Shown piece by piece: positions 19,006 through 29,157 of a stretch of 64,000 bases of DNA. The stretch is from Streptomyces sp. NBC_01267 (GTDB taxonomy: Bacteria > Actinomycetota > Actinomycetes > Streptomycetales > Streptomycetaceae). The notes under the pieces were generated by a model. That model was not told the origin of the DNA. It saw only the letters and a list, made by a program, of their open reading frames with translations, and made no database searches. Both the position numbers and the translations under genes were made by a program. The stretch's first letter is position 1; every line of letters begins with the position of its first letter. The stretch spans positions 5,335,501 to 5,399,500 of the forward strand of contig NZ_CP108455.1 of the NCBI RefSeq assembly GCF_036241575.1. Reading direction: 5' to 3'.

Positions 19006-19974
19006 TCACACAATCACACGCAGTGCACGGCGTACGCCTGTGAACGTCACGCTCGTACGCAGTCCCAGGTGGTCACCGTCCATCTGGAAGGGCAGTCGAA
19101 CCTTGGAATGCAAGGAGAAGTCCGTCAGGTCGTGGAGCGATACCGCGTGCTTTCCGTGCGGACCCCGTTCGGGCGTCGAAGTGAGCAATTGAGTAGCGAA
19201 ACGTGCCACATGAGCGGGTGACAATTTCGACAGTCCGAGCACGTCCAGTGCGGTGTCGAAGGAGGCCGCCGGAGAGGCGTACATCGGGCGATTGCCCAGG
19301 TAGGTATAGGGAGACGTGTTGCACACTATGGCCAGCACGAGATCCTCGACGGGGTCCTCACCGGGCTGCTCCAGGGTGATCGCGCGCTGCCGGCGGTTGG
19401 GCTCGTCGAGGAACTGGCGGACCACCTGGCGCACGTAGAGCGCGTGCGTCGACCGCTTCCCGCGCTCCCGCTGCTGTTCGACCCGGCCGACCACTCCCGC
19501 GTCGAATCCGAGCCCCGCACAGAACGTGAACCAGCGCGACGGAACGCCCTCGTCCGCCGTGCCGGGCGTGCCGGCCGCCAGTCCGAGCCCCACGGTGCGC
19601 TCCCGGCGCTCACGCAGCGCGTCCAGGATCGCGCCGGTCGCCTCCACGGCGTCGTTCGGCAGACCGAGCGCGCGGGCGAACACATTGGTGGAGCCGCCGG
19701 GGACGACCGCGAGGCCGGGCAGGCCGTCGGGGTCCGGGCCGTGGTGCAGCAGACCGTTGACGACCTCGTTGACCGTGCCGTCGCCACCGAGCGCGACCAC
19801 CAGATCGATGTCGTTGCTCTCCGCGGCCCGCCTGCCGAGGTCACGCGCATGACCGCGGTACTCGGTGGTGACGGCCTCCAGCTTCATCTCGCTGGCCAGT
19901 GCGTGGATGAGTACGTCGCGGGTGCGGGCACTGGTGGTGGTTGCTGCCGGATTGACCACGAGGAGTGCGCGCAT
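19006..19974 (-). CDS. Diacylglycerol/lipid kinase family protein
   Basis: 322 residues with the DAGK catalytic domain: N-terminal nucleotide loop LLVVNPAATT, glycine-rich GGDGTVNEVVNG around residue 64, and PGGSTNVFARALG. Phosphorylates a lipid (diacylglycerol or similar) or functions in cell-envelope lipid synthesis; the exact substrate cannot be told. No membrane segment. A -10 hexamer TAATCT lies 7 bases before ATG 19974, so the mRNA is probably leaderless. Confidence 0.85.
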   Translation of the reverse strand: MRALLVVNPAATTTSARTRDVLIHALASEMKLEAVTTEYRGHARDLGRRAAESNDIDLVVALGGDGTVNEVVNGLLHHGPDPDGLPGLAVVPGGSTNVFARALGLPNDAVEATGAILDALRERRERTVGLGLAAGTPGTADEGVPSRWFTFCAGLGFDAGVVGRVEQQRERGKRSTHALYVRQVVRQFLDEPNRRQRAITLEQPGEDPVEDLVLAIVCNTSPYTYLGNRPMYASPAASFDTALDVLGLSKLSPAHVARFATQLLTSTPERGPHGKHAVSLHDLTDFSLHSKVRLPFQMDGDHLGLRTSVTFTGVRRALRVIV

Positions 19975-20056
19975 GGGCAGAAGATTACCTACCGCTTGGT
20001 ACCTGGCCGAGCCCCGGCCTCGATCGGGCCCCGGGGCCGACCGCTACCCTGCAGGG

Positions 20057-20482
20057 GTGAGTACCGAGCAGACCGCAGAGCCGTCCGGCGACCCCCGCCC
20101 CGCCCGTCTGACCGCCGCCGCGGCACTGTCCGCGCTGGAAGGTGCGGCGCTGGCCGTCGGAGGTCTGTACGCGATCGGCAGGGGGATTCTCGGCAGCGGC
20201 AGCCCCGGTCAGCCGGTGATGGCCGGGCTGATGCTGATCGTGCTGGCCCTCATCCCGCTCCTCGCGGCGCGCGGTCTGCTGCTGCGGCGCAGCTGGAGCC
20301 GCGGCCCGGCGGTCATCACCCAGATCCTCGCCCTGCCGGTGGCCTGGACGCTGCTGTCGGCGTCGGGAGGGCTGATCGCGGCGGGAGCCGTCCTGGCCGT
20401 GGTGGCGGTGGCCGCGCTGGTCCTGCTGGTGAACCCGACGACGGCCGAGGCGCTGGGGATCAGGGGCCCGCGCGGGGCGTAG
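20057..20482 (+). CDS. Small integral membrane protein
   Basis: 141 residues with four hydrophobic helices, N-terminus polar (STEQTAEPSGDP). Function unknown; conserved next to sigH in Streptomyces as far as I recall. GTG 20057 is preceded by TACCCT with exactly 6 bases between, which predicts a leaderless transcript; the upstream in-frame codons (from 19865) are therefore not used. Divergent from the lipid kinase and convergent with sigH. Confidence 0.75.
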   Translation: MSTEQTAEPSGDPRPARLTAAAALSALEGAALAVGGLYAIGRGILGSGSPGQPVMAGLMLIVLALIPLLAARGLLLRRSWSRGPAVITQILALPVAWTLLSASGGLIAAGAVLAVVAVAALVLLVNPTTAEALGIRGPRGA

Positions 20483-20537
20483 GGGCTCCGGCAGCGTGAC
20501 GGAGGCCGGTACGGGCCTTCTTCCCCGCGCGTCCCGT

Positions 20538-21461
20538 CTACTCCTCCACCAGCAGCCGCTCACGCAGCTGCGCCAGCGTCCGGGCCAGCAGCCGTGAGAC
20601 ATGCATCTGTGAGATGCCCACCTCCTGCGCGATCTGCGACTGCGTCATGTTCCCGAAGAACCGCAGCAGCAGGATCCGCTTCTCCCGGGGCGGCAGATCC
20701 TCCAGGAGCGGCTTGAGCGACTCCCGGTACTCGACGCCCTCCAGCGCCTCGTCCTCCGAACCCAGGGTGTCCGCGACCGCGGGGGACTCGTCGTCCGTGT
20801 CGGGGACGTCCAGCGAGAGCGTCGAGTAGGCATTCGCGGATTCCAGGCCCTCCAGGACCTCTTCCTCCGAGATGCCGAGCCGCTCCGCCAGCTCATGGAC
20901 CGTGGGGGCACGGCCGTGCTGCTGGGACAGCTCGGCCGTGGCCGTCGTCAGCGACAGCCGCAGCTCCTGCAGGCGGCGCGGCACCCGGACCGCCCAGCCC
21001 TTGTCACGGAAGTGCCGCTTGATCTCGCCGACCACCGTGGGTGTCGCGTAGGTGGAGAACTCCACGCCGCGGTCCGGGTCGAACCGGTCGACCGACTTGA
21101 TCAGGCCGATCGTGGCGACCTGGGTCAGATCGTCCAGTGGCTCCCCGCGATTGCGGAAGCGGCGGGCCAGATGCTCGACCAGCGGCAGGTGCATGCGCAC
21201 CAGCCTGTTGCGCAGTTCGGCCTTCTCGGGCGAGCCGTCCGGGAGCTCGCGCAACTCGATGAAGAGAGCCCTCGCCCCGCTGCGGTCGCGGGGGTTGTGC
21301 TCCTGGTGGTGCTCGTCCTGCTCGCTCATGAGGCCCGCCTGCTCCGCCGACTCCAAAAGGCCTTCCACCGGATGCGGCCGGGCCTGCTGCTCCGGGATGT
21401 TCCCCGTGCTCAGCGCCCGCGCGCTGCGCTCGTCGTCCCGCACCGGTCCGTCCCCGTTCAC
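20538..21461 (-). CDS. sigH: SigH, stress-response sigma factor (SigB/F type)
   Basis: Group 3 sigma factor for osmotic and general stress. Region 2 (LPLVEHLARRFRNRGEPLDDL, FSTYATPTVVGEIKRHFRD), region 3, and a region 4 helix-turn-helix (MTQSQIAQEVGISQMHVSRLL) are intact. GTG 21461 overlaps the anti-sigma stop (GTGA) and gives 307 residues, about 34 kDa. ATG 21329 would give 263. The same frame is also open back to 21893 across the whole anti-sigma gene, allowing a protein of about 450 residues. S. coelicolor SigH is reported to be made in several sizes from about 34 to about 52 kDa. The operon gives direct coupling to its antagonist. Confidence 0.92.
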   Translation of the reverse strand: MNGDGPVRDDERSARALSTGNIPEQQARPHPVEGLLESAEQAGLMSEQDEHHQEHNPRDRSGARALFIELRELPDGSPEKAELRNRLVRMHLPLVEHLARRFRNRGEPLDDLTQVATIGLIKSVDRFDPDRGVEFSTYATPTVVGEIKRHFRDKGWAVRVPRRLQELRLSLTTATAELSQQHGRAPTVHELAERLGISEEEVLEGLESANAYSTLSLDVPDTDDESPAVADTLGSEDEALEGVEYRESLKPLLEDLPPREKRILLLRFFGNMTQSQIAQEVGISQMHVSRLLARTLAQLRERLLVEE

Positions 21462-21871
21462 GCCGGTCCAGGTCCCGCGCCGCGCTGTTTGTACAGGCTG
21501 ATGCTGACCGTACGGTCGTCGGCGACCGTCGATTCGACCTTGCCGGCGAGTGCGGAGAGCACCGTCCAGGCGAAGGTGTCGCGCTCCGGTGCGCGGCCGT
21601 CCGTGGTGGGCGCCGACACCGTCACTTCGAGGGAGTCCTCGATGAGCCGGAACACGCAGCTCAGTACGGAGCCGGGCACGGCCTGCTGGAGCAGGATCGC
21701 GCAGGCCTCGTCGACCGCGATGCGGAGATCCTCGATCTCGTCGAGAGTGAAGTCCAAGCGTGCTGCGAGGCCGGCCGTGGCCGTACGCAGCACGGACAGG
21801 TAGGCACCCGCAGCGGGCAGCCGGACTTCCACGAAGTCCTGGGTCCCGGGCTCGCCTGCGATCTGGGACAC
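21458..21871 (-). CDS. prsH: Anti-sigma factor, HATPase/RsbW type
   Basis: Serine-kinase-like anti-sigma factor that binds SigH. 137 residues of single HATPase fold: LRIAVDEACAILLQQ carries the ATP-binding N-box region, though the usual Asn is not obvious. GTG 21871 has GGAGG 5 bases upstream and matches the family start (SQIAGEPGTQDFVEVRLPA). Upstream in-frame starts (TTG 21928) lack a site. Overlaps sigH by 4 bases. Partner anti-anti-sigma proteins are not in the window. Confidence 0.9.
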   Translation of the reverse strand: MSQIAGEPGTQDFVEVRLPAAGAYLSVLRTATAGLAARLDFTLDEIEDLRIAVDEACAILLQQAVPGSVLSCVFRLIEDSLEVTVSAPTTDGRAPERDTFAWTVLSALAGKVESTVADDRTVSISLYKQRGAGPGPA

Positions 21872-22158
21872 CCTCACCTCCAAGGTGGCACAAGCTCGTT
21901 CATGGTCGGGGAAATACTGCTCCCGCAACCGTGCGTGACATGGTCGCTTCCTGACGCCGTGACGCTATCGCGATCCAAGGCCCCCTGTCGCCAGGACCCC
22001 CATCCGGATCCGTCACTCATGGTAACTCCATGCGTACGTATCGTGGGTGGGGGTGTGCACGCTCAATTGCGGGGCTGTGGATTTCCGCCCGTCCCGCCGT
22101 CCCACCGGACGGCGCGGCCAACTGGAAAGACACAGCGGACGGTTGACGTACCCAGTGA

Positions 22159-22419
22159 TCAGACGATCGAACCGTCGACAAAACACCACCGCCAGCTCTC
22201 CCCGGGCTCGAAGCTCCGCATCAGCGGGTGTCCGGTCGCTTCGAAGTGCCCGTTCGCGTGCCGGTACGGGGAGGAGTCGCAGCAGCCCACGTGCCCGCAC
22301 TCCAGACAGAGGCGCAGTTGTACGGGATGGCTGCCGATGGCCAGGCACTCCGGGCAGGTGTCGCTCAGCGGGGCCGGCTCGGGGCGCGGCAGTTCTGCAA
22401 GGTGCGGGCACTCGCTCAT
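22159..22419 (-). CDS. UBP-type zinc finger protein
   Basis: 86 residues, essentially only a ZnF-UBP domain: CPECLAIG, LCLECGHVGCCDSS, then HANGHFEATGHPL supply the Cys/His ligands. In eukaryotes this fold binds ubiquitin C-termini; in actinobacteria the role is unknown. The leaderless signal TAACCT lies 7 bases before ATG 22419. Divergent from the antiporter gene, 52 bases apart. Bases 21929-22158 behind it show only probable anti-sigma promoter sequence. Confidence 0.85.
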   Translation of the reverse strand: MSECPHLAELPRPEPAPLSDTCPECLAIGSHPVQLRLCLECGHVGCCDSSPYRHANGHFEATGHPLMRSFEPGESWRWCFVDGSIV

Positions 22420-22471
22420 GATTGCCAGGTTACGACCTCACGGCGGACCTGGAACGAGGGTGGGCAGACCG

Positions 22472-24067
22472 ATGGACGCATTGCCCCTGGTGGCACTGGT
22501 GGCGGGCAGCGCGGCGGTCGCGGGCGTCGCGCGCCGGACGCCGGTGGCCGCGCCGCTGCTGCTGGTCGCGGTCGGGCTGGTCGCGGCGTACGTACCCGGA
22601 GTGCCGGACTACACCCTGGACCCGGGGGTCGTCCTCCCGCTGGTGCTGCCGCCGCTGCTCTACACGGCCGCGGTGGACTCCTCGTACCTCGACCTGCGGG
22701 CGAATCTGCGGCCCGTGGCGCTGCTCTCCGTCGGGTACGTGCTGTTCGCGACGCTGGTGGTGGGCTGGCTGGCGTATCTGATCGTGCCGGATCTGCCGCT
22801 GACCTCCGCGCTGGTGCTCGGCGCGGTGATCGCGCCGCCGGACGCGGTGGCCGCCACCGCCATCGCCCGGCGGCTGGGGCTGCCCTCCCGGATGACCACG
22901 GTCCTCCAGGGCGAGTCGCTGTTCAACGACGCGACCGCGATCACCGCCTACAAGGTGGCGCTGGCCGCCGCCGTCGGCGCCGGGATCTCGTGGGCCGGTG
23001 GGCTCGCGGAATTCGCACTGGCGTCGGTGGGTGGAATCGGGGTCGGTCTGCTCCTGATGGTGCCGCTGCACTGGCTGCGCACGCACCTCAAGGAGGCACT
23101 GCTGCAGAACACCCTCTCGCTGCTGATCCCGTTCGTCGCGTACGCGGCGGCCGAGCGGGTGCACGCCTCGGGGGTGCTCGCCGTGGTGGTCGTCGCGCTC
23201 TATCTGGGACACCGTTCCTGGCAGGTCGATTTCGCGACCCGGCTCCAGGAGGGGGCGGTCTGGAGAATGGTCTCCTTCATTCTCGAATCCACGGTGTTCG
23301 CACTGATCGGACTGCAATTGCCCTTTGTGCTCCGGGGCCTTGGCGCGTACGGCGGGTGGGAGGCCGCCTGGTACGCGCTGGTGGTGTTCGTCGTGGTCGT
23401 GGCGGTGCGATTCGTCTGGGTGTTCCCCGCCACCTTCCTGCCGCGCATGCTGTCCCGCCGCGTCCGGGAACGCGAACCCGATACGGACTGGACGTCGCCG
23501 GTCGTCGTCGGCTGGGCGGGAATGCGTGGGGTGGTCTCGCTCGCCATTGCCTTCTCGATCCCGCTGACCGCGCACGGCGCCGGTTTTCCCGCGCGGAATC
23601 TGGTGCTCTTCCTGGCCTTCACGACGGTCATCGCGACCCTGGTCGTCCAGGGGCTCTCCCTGCCGTCACTGATCAGGCTGCTGAAGATCCCCGGCCGTGA
23701 CGCGCACGCCGAGACGCTCGCCGAGGCCCAGGCGCAGAGCGAGGCGTCGCGGGCCGCCGAGGAACTGCTCGACAGGCTGCTCACCGACGAGGAAAACGAG
23801 CTGCCGCCGCCACTCACCGACCGGCTGCGCACGGTGCTGGAACGGCGCCGCAACGCGGTCTGGGAACGCCTCGGTACGGTCAACGAGAAGACCGGGGAGA
23901 CCGCCGACGACACGTACCGCCGTCTCGCCCGGGAGATGATCGAGGCCGAGCGTGCGGTCTTCGTGGAGCTGCGCGACCGGCGGCGGATCGACGACGAACT
24001 GCTCAGGACGCTGCTGCGGCGGCTGGACCTGGAGGAGGCCGCGGCCTACCGCGAGGAGACGGGCTGA
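22472..24067 (+). CDS. Na+/H+ antiporter, CPA1 family
   Basis: 531-residue membrane protein with about 12 helices. It exchanges Na+ (or K+) for protons in pH and salt homeostasis. Family signatures: APPDAVAATAIARRLGLP, GESLFNDATAITAYK (transport Asp) and GWAGMRGVVSLAIAFSIP. A soluble, charged C-terminal tail of about 120 residues (AEAQAQSEASRAAEEL) may be regulatory. ATG 22472; weak ribosome site. Its 3' end overlaps the PLP enzyme gene by 22 bases, tail to tail. Confidence 0.92.
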   Translation: MDALPLVALVAGSAAVAGVARRTPVAAPLLLVAVGLVAAYVPGVPDYTLDPGVVLPLVLPPLLYTAAVDSSYLDLRANLRPVALLSVGYVLFATLVVGWLAYLIVPDLPLTSALVLGAVIAPPDAVAATAIARRLGLPSRMTTVLQGESLFNDATAITAYKVALAAAVGAGISWAGGLAEFALASVGGIGVGLLLMVPLHWLRTHLKEALLQNTLSLLIPFVAYAAAERVHASGVLAVVVVALYLGHRSWQVDFATRLQEGAVWRMVSFILESTVFALIGLQLPFVLRGLGAYGGWEAAWYALVVFVVVVAVRFVWVFPATFLPRMLSRRVREREPDTDWTSPVVVGWAGMRGVVSLAIAFSIPLTAHGAGFPARNLVLFLAFTTVIATLVVQGLSLPSLIRLLKIPGRDAHAETLAEAQAQSEASRAAEELLDRLLTDEENELPPPLTDRLRTVLERRRNAVWERLGTVNEKTGETADDTYRRLAREMIEAERAVFVELRDRRRIDDELLRTLLRRLDLEEAAAYREETG

Positions 24068-24942
24068 CCGGTGACGACGGCGGCGATCCGGGTCCCCGCC
24101 GGGAAGGCGCCCTCCGCGGCCAGGGCCGTCAGCCCGTACAGCATCTTGGCGACGTAGATCCGTTCCACGGGCAGCCCGTGCCGGTCCTCGAAGTCGTCGG
24201 CGAAGGCGTCGAGTTCCGGGGTGGTGCGGGCGTAGCCCCCGCAGTGGAAGCGGTCGTCGAGCCGCCAGTCACCGGCCGGGGAGCCGAAGGCGGCCTGCTG
24301 GAGCCGCGCGACCTCGGCGCCGAGGAAGCCGCCCTTCAGTACGGGGAAGCCGAGGGCCCGCTCGCCGGGTGCCAGACCGGCGGCCAGACCGGCGAGTGTG
24401 CCACCGGTGCCGACGGCCACCGCGACGGTGTCGGCGAGGCCGCGCAGCTCCCGGCCGAGTGCGGCGCAGCCGTGCACGGCCGGGGTGTTGCTGCCGCCCT
24501 CGGGGACGACGTACAGCTGGTCGGCGCCGGCCGTGATCCCGGCGGGGACGGTCTTGGCGCGGTAGGCCGTACGGTCCACGAAGTGCAGCCGCATGCCGTC
24601 CGCCGCGCACCGCGCCAGCGAGGGGTTGAGCGGGCGGTGGGCCAGCTCGTCGCCGCGTACGACACCGATCGTGGCGAAGCCCAGCAGCCGGCCCGCGGCC
24701 GCGGTGGCCCGCAGGTGGTTGGAGTACGCGCCGCCGAAGGTCAGCACGGTACGGCCCGCGGCGGCCGTCAGATTGGGGGCGAGCTTGCGCCACTTGTTGC
24801 CCGGCAGCTCCGGGTGGATCAGGTCGTCGCGCTTGAGCAGCAGCTGGACGCCGTGGCGGGCGAAGCGGTCGTCGTCGACCGGCTGCAGCGGGGACGGGAG
24901 CGCCGGGTGCAGCCGGTCGGGGCCGGGAGCTCCAGGAGGCAT
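24046..24942 (-). CDS. PLP-dependent ACC deaminase/D-cysteine desulfhydrase family protein
   Basis: 298 residues, tryptophan-synthase-beta fold. PLP lysine segment in LPGNKWRKLAPN; FGGAYSNHLRATAAA and the phosphate loop VGTGGTLAGLAAGL are clear. Whether it acts on 1-aminocyclopropane-1-carboxylate or D-cysteine cannot be told from sequence alone. ATG 24942 is preceded by GACAAT with 6 bases between, so the transcript is probably leaderless; the upstream open frame to 25149 does not look protein-like. Confidence 0.85.
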   Translation of the reverse strand: MPPGAPGPDRLHPALPSPLQPVDDDRFARHGVQLLLKRDDLIHPELPGNKWRKLAPNLTAAAGRTVLTFGGAYSNHLRATAAAGRLLGFATIGVVRGDELAHRPLNPSLARCAADGMRLHFVDRTAYRAKTVPAGITAGADQLYVVPEGGSNTPAVHGCAALGRELRGLADTVAVAVGTGGTLAGLAAGLAPGERALGFPVLKGGFLGAEVARLQQAAFGSPAGDWRLDDRFHCGGYARTTPELDAFADDFEDRHGLPVERIYVAKMLYGLTALAAEGAFPAGTRIAAVVTGQPVSSR

Positions 24943-25007
24943 GCGTCCATTGTCGCCCGAGGGTGCGGAGCGGTGCGCGGCCGGTTGGCGGTACGCAGCG
25001 GGCTGAA

Positions 25008-25031
25008 TAAGTTGCAAGGAGATGCAACTTA
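25008..25031. promoter_or_regulatory. Perfect palindromic operator
   Basis: TAAGTTGCA (25008-25016), 6 bases, TGCAACTTA (25023-25031): a perfect 9-base inverted repeat, much richer in A/T than its surroundings. It lies 66 bases upstream of the PLP enzyme and about 140 bases before the encapsulin gene. The shape suits a MarR/HxlR-type dimer, but no such regulator gene is beside it. Confidence 0.6.
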
Positions 25032-25168
25032 AGAACCTTCTGATCATCGGCGGACACCGTGCCCAGCTCGAAGCACTGTTAGTCGCACTCTTTTGTGTAA
25101 TAGCGCGCGCCCCCCTCCGCTGAAAGGCTTCTGCAGCAGGCCAGTCCAAGATCGAGAGGACCGTTCAG

Positions 25169-26575
<1,407 letters not shown>

Positions 26576-26678
26576 AGGTGACGGTCCCGAGGGACCGGCC
26601 CGGACCGGCCCGGCAGTGCTGCCGGGCCCGGTGCGTCCGGGCCGACCGTGCCGTACTCCGGCTGGAGAGGAAGAGACC

Positions 26679-27719
26679 GTGACCACGACCCGAACGGACG
26701 CCGCGCCCACAGGACATGAGGCCGCAGCGCTCCTGGAACGCACCCGCGCCGCTGTGGACCCGGAGCTCCGCTCCACGCTGGAAACCCTTCCCGGTGCGAT
26801 GCGCCGGATCGGGATGTACCACTTCGGCTGGGAGCACTCCGACGGATCCCCGGCCGCGGGACAGACGGGGAAGGCGATCAGACCCGCGCTCGTCCTCGCC
26901 GCGGTCCAGGCGCTGAACGGGGAGGTCCGCCAGGCCGTGCGGGCGGCCACCGCGGTGGAGCTGGTGCACAACTTCACGCTGCTGCACGACGACGTCATCG
27001 ACCGGGACGTGACCCGCAGACATCGGGCGACCGCCTGGACCGTGTTCGGCATACCCGACGCGATCATCACCGGGGACGCGATGCAGGCGCTCGCCCTTCG
27101 GCTCCTCACCGATGATCCCCACCCCGCGGCCAAACCGGCGGCGGGGCGGCTGGCGACCTGTGTGATCGAGCTCTGCGCGGGCCAGCAGGCGGACTGCGCC
27201 TTCGAGTCCCGTGCCGATGTGTCGCTGGACGAGTGCCTGGTCATGGCCGAGGCCAAGACCGGCGCGCTGCTCGGCTGTGCCTGTGCGATGGGCGCGCTGT
27301 ACGCGGGCGCCGGGCCCGAAGTGGCGGCGGCCATGGACGCGTTCGGCCGGGAGGCCGGGCTCGCCTTCCAGCTGATCGACGATCTGATCGGCATCTGGGG
27401 GGAGCCTGACCACACCGGGAAACCGGCCGGGGCCGATCTCGCCGCCCACAAGAAGTCACTGCCGGTGGTGGCTGCCCTGGGCTCGGGCACCGAGGCGGCG
27501 GCGGAGCTCGCGGAGCTGTACCGCGGTCCTCTGGACGCGGACGGCATCCGGCGGGCGGCCGACGCGGTCGACCGGGCCGGCGGGCGGGACTGGGCGCAGA
27601 CGGAGGCCGCCGACCGGATGGCCAGGGCCGTCGGCCATCTCTCCCGGGCCGTCCCCGACCTCGCGGCGGCTGGCGGTCTGCTCTCCCTCGCCGAGTACGT
27701 GACGCGGCGCAGCCGCTGA
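26679..27719 (+). CDS. Polyprenyl diphosphate synthase, probable encapsulin cargo
   Basis: 346-residue all-helical isoprenyl synthase that condenses IPP with allylic diphosphates. First aspartate-rich motif DDVID (104-108) intact; the second site reads DDLIG (234-238), so the last Asp is replaced by Gly. Lys and phosphate sites (GKAIRP, DLAAHKKSLPVV) are present. GTG 26679 follows GGAGAGGAAG. Polyprenyl transferases beside family 2B shells are known or predicted cargo; the short N-terminus (TTTRTDAAPTGHEAAALLERT) is a possible loading segment. The 103-base gap after the shell gene carries an imperfect GC hairpin. Confidence 0.88.
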   Translation: MTTTRTDAAPTGHEAAALLERTRAAVDPELRSTLETLPGAMRRIGMYHFGWEHSDGSPAAGQTGKAIRPALVLAAVQALNGEVRQAVRAATAVELVHNFTLLHDDVIDRDVTRRHRATAWTVFGIPDAIITGDAMQALALRLLTDDPHPAAKPAAGRLATCVIELCAGQQADCAFESRADVSLDECLVMAEAKTGALLGCACAMGALYAGAGPEVAAAMDAFGREAGLAFQLIDDLIGIWGEPDHTGKPAGADLAAHKKSLPVVAALGSGTEAAAELAELYRGPLDADGIRRAADAVDRAGGRDWAQTEAADRMARAVGHLSRAVPDLAAAGGLLSLAEYVTRRSR

Positions 27720-27859
27720 GTCGTGGCGCCCGTGGTCCGGGTCAACTCTAAGATCTCGTAGGTGAGTTGTGGTCAGTTGCGGTGCGCTGCGGTGGGCTTC
27801 GGCCGGCCGCGGCGCGGTGCAGGACGATGCGAACGGCGAGAGATGTGAGGAACCGGACC

Positions 27860-28450
27860 ATGGGCGTGGCGATACGACAGGCGGGCGAGGCCGACCGGGA
27901 GACGCTCGTGCGGCTGCTGGACGAGTCCTTCATGCACGACCCGGTGAGCAGTTGGGTCTTCCCCGACGAAGCACACCGAAGGGCGGTGCACGGAAAGTTC
28001 CTGGGTGTCTTCATCGACGTCACCCTCGCGGAGGGCCGCGTCGACCTCGCGGAGGACGGCTCGGCGATGGCCCTGTGGCTCGATGTCCCCGCGGGCGTCC
28101 CGGAGGAGGACGACACCCCGGCCCGGATGCGGGAGATCGCGGACCCGGACAACGAACGCTGCGAGCTGGTGGGCCGGCTGACGGGCGAGGTCCACCCGCA
28201 CGACCGGGCACACGCTTACCTGCTGATGATCGGGGTGGCCCCGGGGCGCCAGGGCGAGGGGCTGGGCACCGCGCTGATGGCGCCCGTACTGGAGCGCTGC
28301 GACCGCGAGGGCGTCGCCGCCTATCTGGAGGCGAGCAGCACGCGCAGCCGCGCGCTGTACGAGCGGCTGGGATTCGCATTCATGGGCACTGCCGTTCAGT
28401 TGCCGGACGGCCCGCAGATGTGGCCGATGTGGCGCGAGCCCCGGGGCTGA
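27860..28450 (+). CDS. GNAT family N-acetyltransferase
   Basis: 196 residues, one GNAT domain. The acetyl-CoA loop is in VAPGRQGEGLGTALM (Q/RxxGxG/A), followed by YLEASSTRSRALYERLGF. Substrate unknown. ATG 27860 has GAGGAA 8 bases upstream; in-frame codons back to 27767 lack such a site. Lies alone between the polyprenyl synthase and a hypothetical gene. Confidence 0.88.
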   Translation: MGVAIRQAGEADRETLVRLLDESFMHDPVSSWVFPDEAHRRAVHGKFLGVFIDVTLAEGRVDLAEDGSAMALWLDVPAGVPEEDDTPARMREIADPDNERCELVGRLTGEVHPHDRAHAYLLMIGVAPGRQGEGLGTALMAPVLERCDREGVAAYLEASSTRSRALYERLGFAFMGTAVQLPDGPQMWPMWREPRG

Positions 28451-28570
28451 GGTACCGTCCGCCGCCCCCGGAAACGGGACGCCCGCCGCAAAACCCCACC
28501 ACGCACCGGTAAGTCCGGACTTGATCACTCTTGGTGACGCCGGGCTGGTCACACCGCTACAGTCGCGCTC

Positions 28571-28999
28571 ATGACACCACAGTCATGGGCCGGCTGGTAC
28601 CGGGACAGCCATGGATCAGATGCCCTTGTGATCAGCGCCGTAGAGCGTCAACTCCGCACCCGGATCAGGGGAGTCGACTATGCGGGTACTTCGTTCGACT
28701 CGTTCGCACCGGTCGACGGTGCGCGGCCGGAGGGTGGCGGGCCACTGAGCGACTGCGTGCTGGAGTGGGACATGCCGCTCCCGGTGGTCGCCGAGGACAG
28801 CACGGCCCAGCAGGCCACGCTCAGCTGCCTGCTGGCCCTGCGGCGTCCGGCCACCGACCTCGGCGTCACGCTGCACTACGGCGGCACGAGCTATGTCTCG
28901 GGCAACGACCAGGGGGACTTCGGGGCGGCGCTCGCCCTCATCCAGGAGCAACTCCCGCCCGGTGCCACACTCCAGGCACCCTTCACCGCCGCCGTGTAG
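28571..28999 (+). CDS. Conserved hypothetical protein
   Basis: 142 residues, soluble, acidic, two Cys. I do not recognise it with certainty; it resembles Streptomyces proteins filed under a DUF (possibly DUF6304). No signal peptide or catalytic motif. TACAGT lies 7 bases before ATG 28571, so the transcript is probably leaderless. A strong terminator follows directly. Confidence 0.65.
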   Translation: MTPQSWAGWYRDSHGSDALVISAVERQLRTRIRGVDYAGTSFDSFAPVDGARPEGGGPLSDCVLEWDMPLPVVAEDSTAQQATLSCLLALRRPATDLGVTLHYGGTSYVSGNDQGDFGAALALIQEQLPPGATLQAPFTAAV

Positions 29000-29032
29000 C
29001 CGACGCCCCCTCCCCAGCGGACAGATCCAGTC

Positions 29033-29068
29033 AGCGGTCCCGCACCGGTACTCCGGTGCGGGACCGCT
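29033..29068 (+). terminator. Terminator after hypothetical gene
   Basis: A perfect 16-base stem (29033-29048 with 29053-29068) with tetraloop TACT, 33 bases after the stop codon. Confidence 0.85.
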
Positions 29069-29104
29069 GCGTTCATCTGTACGGGTGCAGCTGGGTGGGT
29101 TCGC

Positions 29105-29148
29105 TTGACGACCCCTCCCTTCATTGTTCTACTTGGATGCAAACAATG
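29105..29148 (+). promoter_or_regulatory. Promoter and operator of the DUF1648-GntR pair
   Basis: TTGACG (29105-29110), 17 bases, TCTACT (29128-29133) forms a plausible promoter. A perfect inverted repeat CATTGTT (29122-29128) and AACAATG (29142-29148) covers the -10 and start region. It is the probable autoregulatory site of the YtrA-type GntR protein encoded two genes downstream. Confidence 0.6.
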
Positions 29149-29157
29149 GAGGTTTCC

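Noticed and set aside
25011..25028. Nur (nickel) box
   Set aside because: TTGCA and TGCAA are present, but spacing and arms differ from the Nur pattern and neither neighbour is nickel-related.
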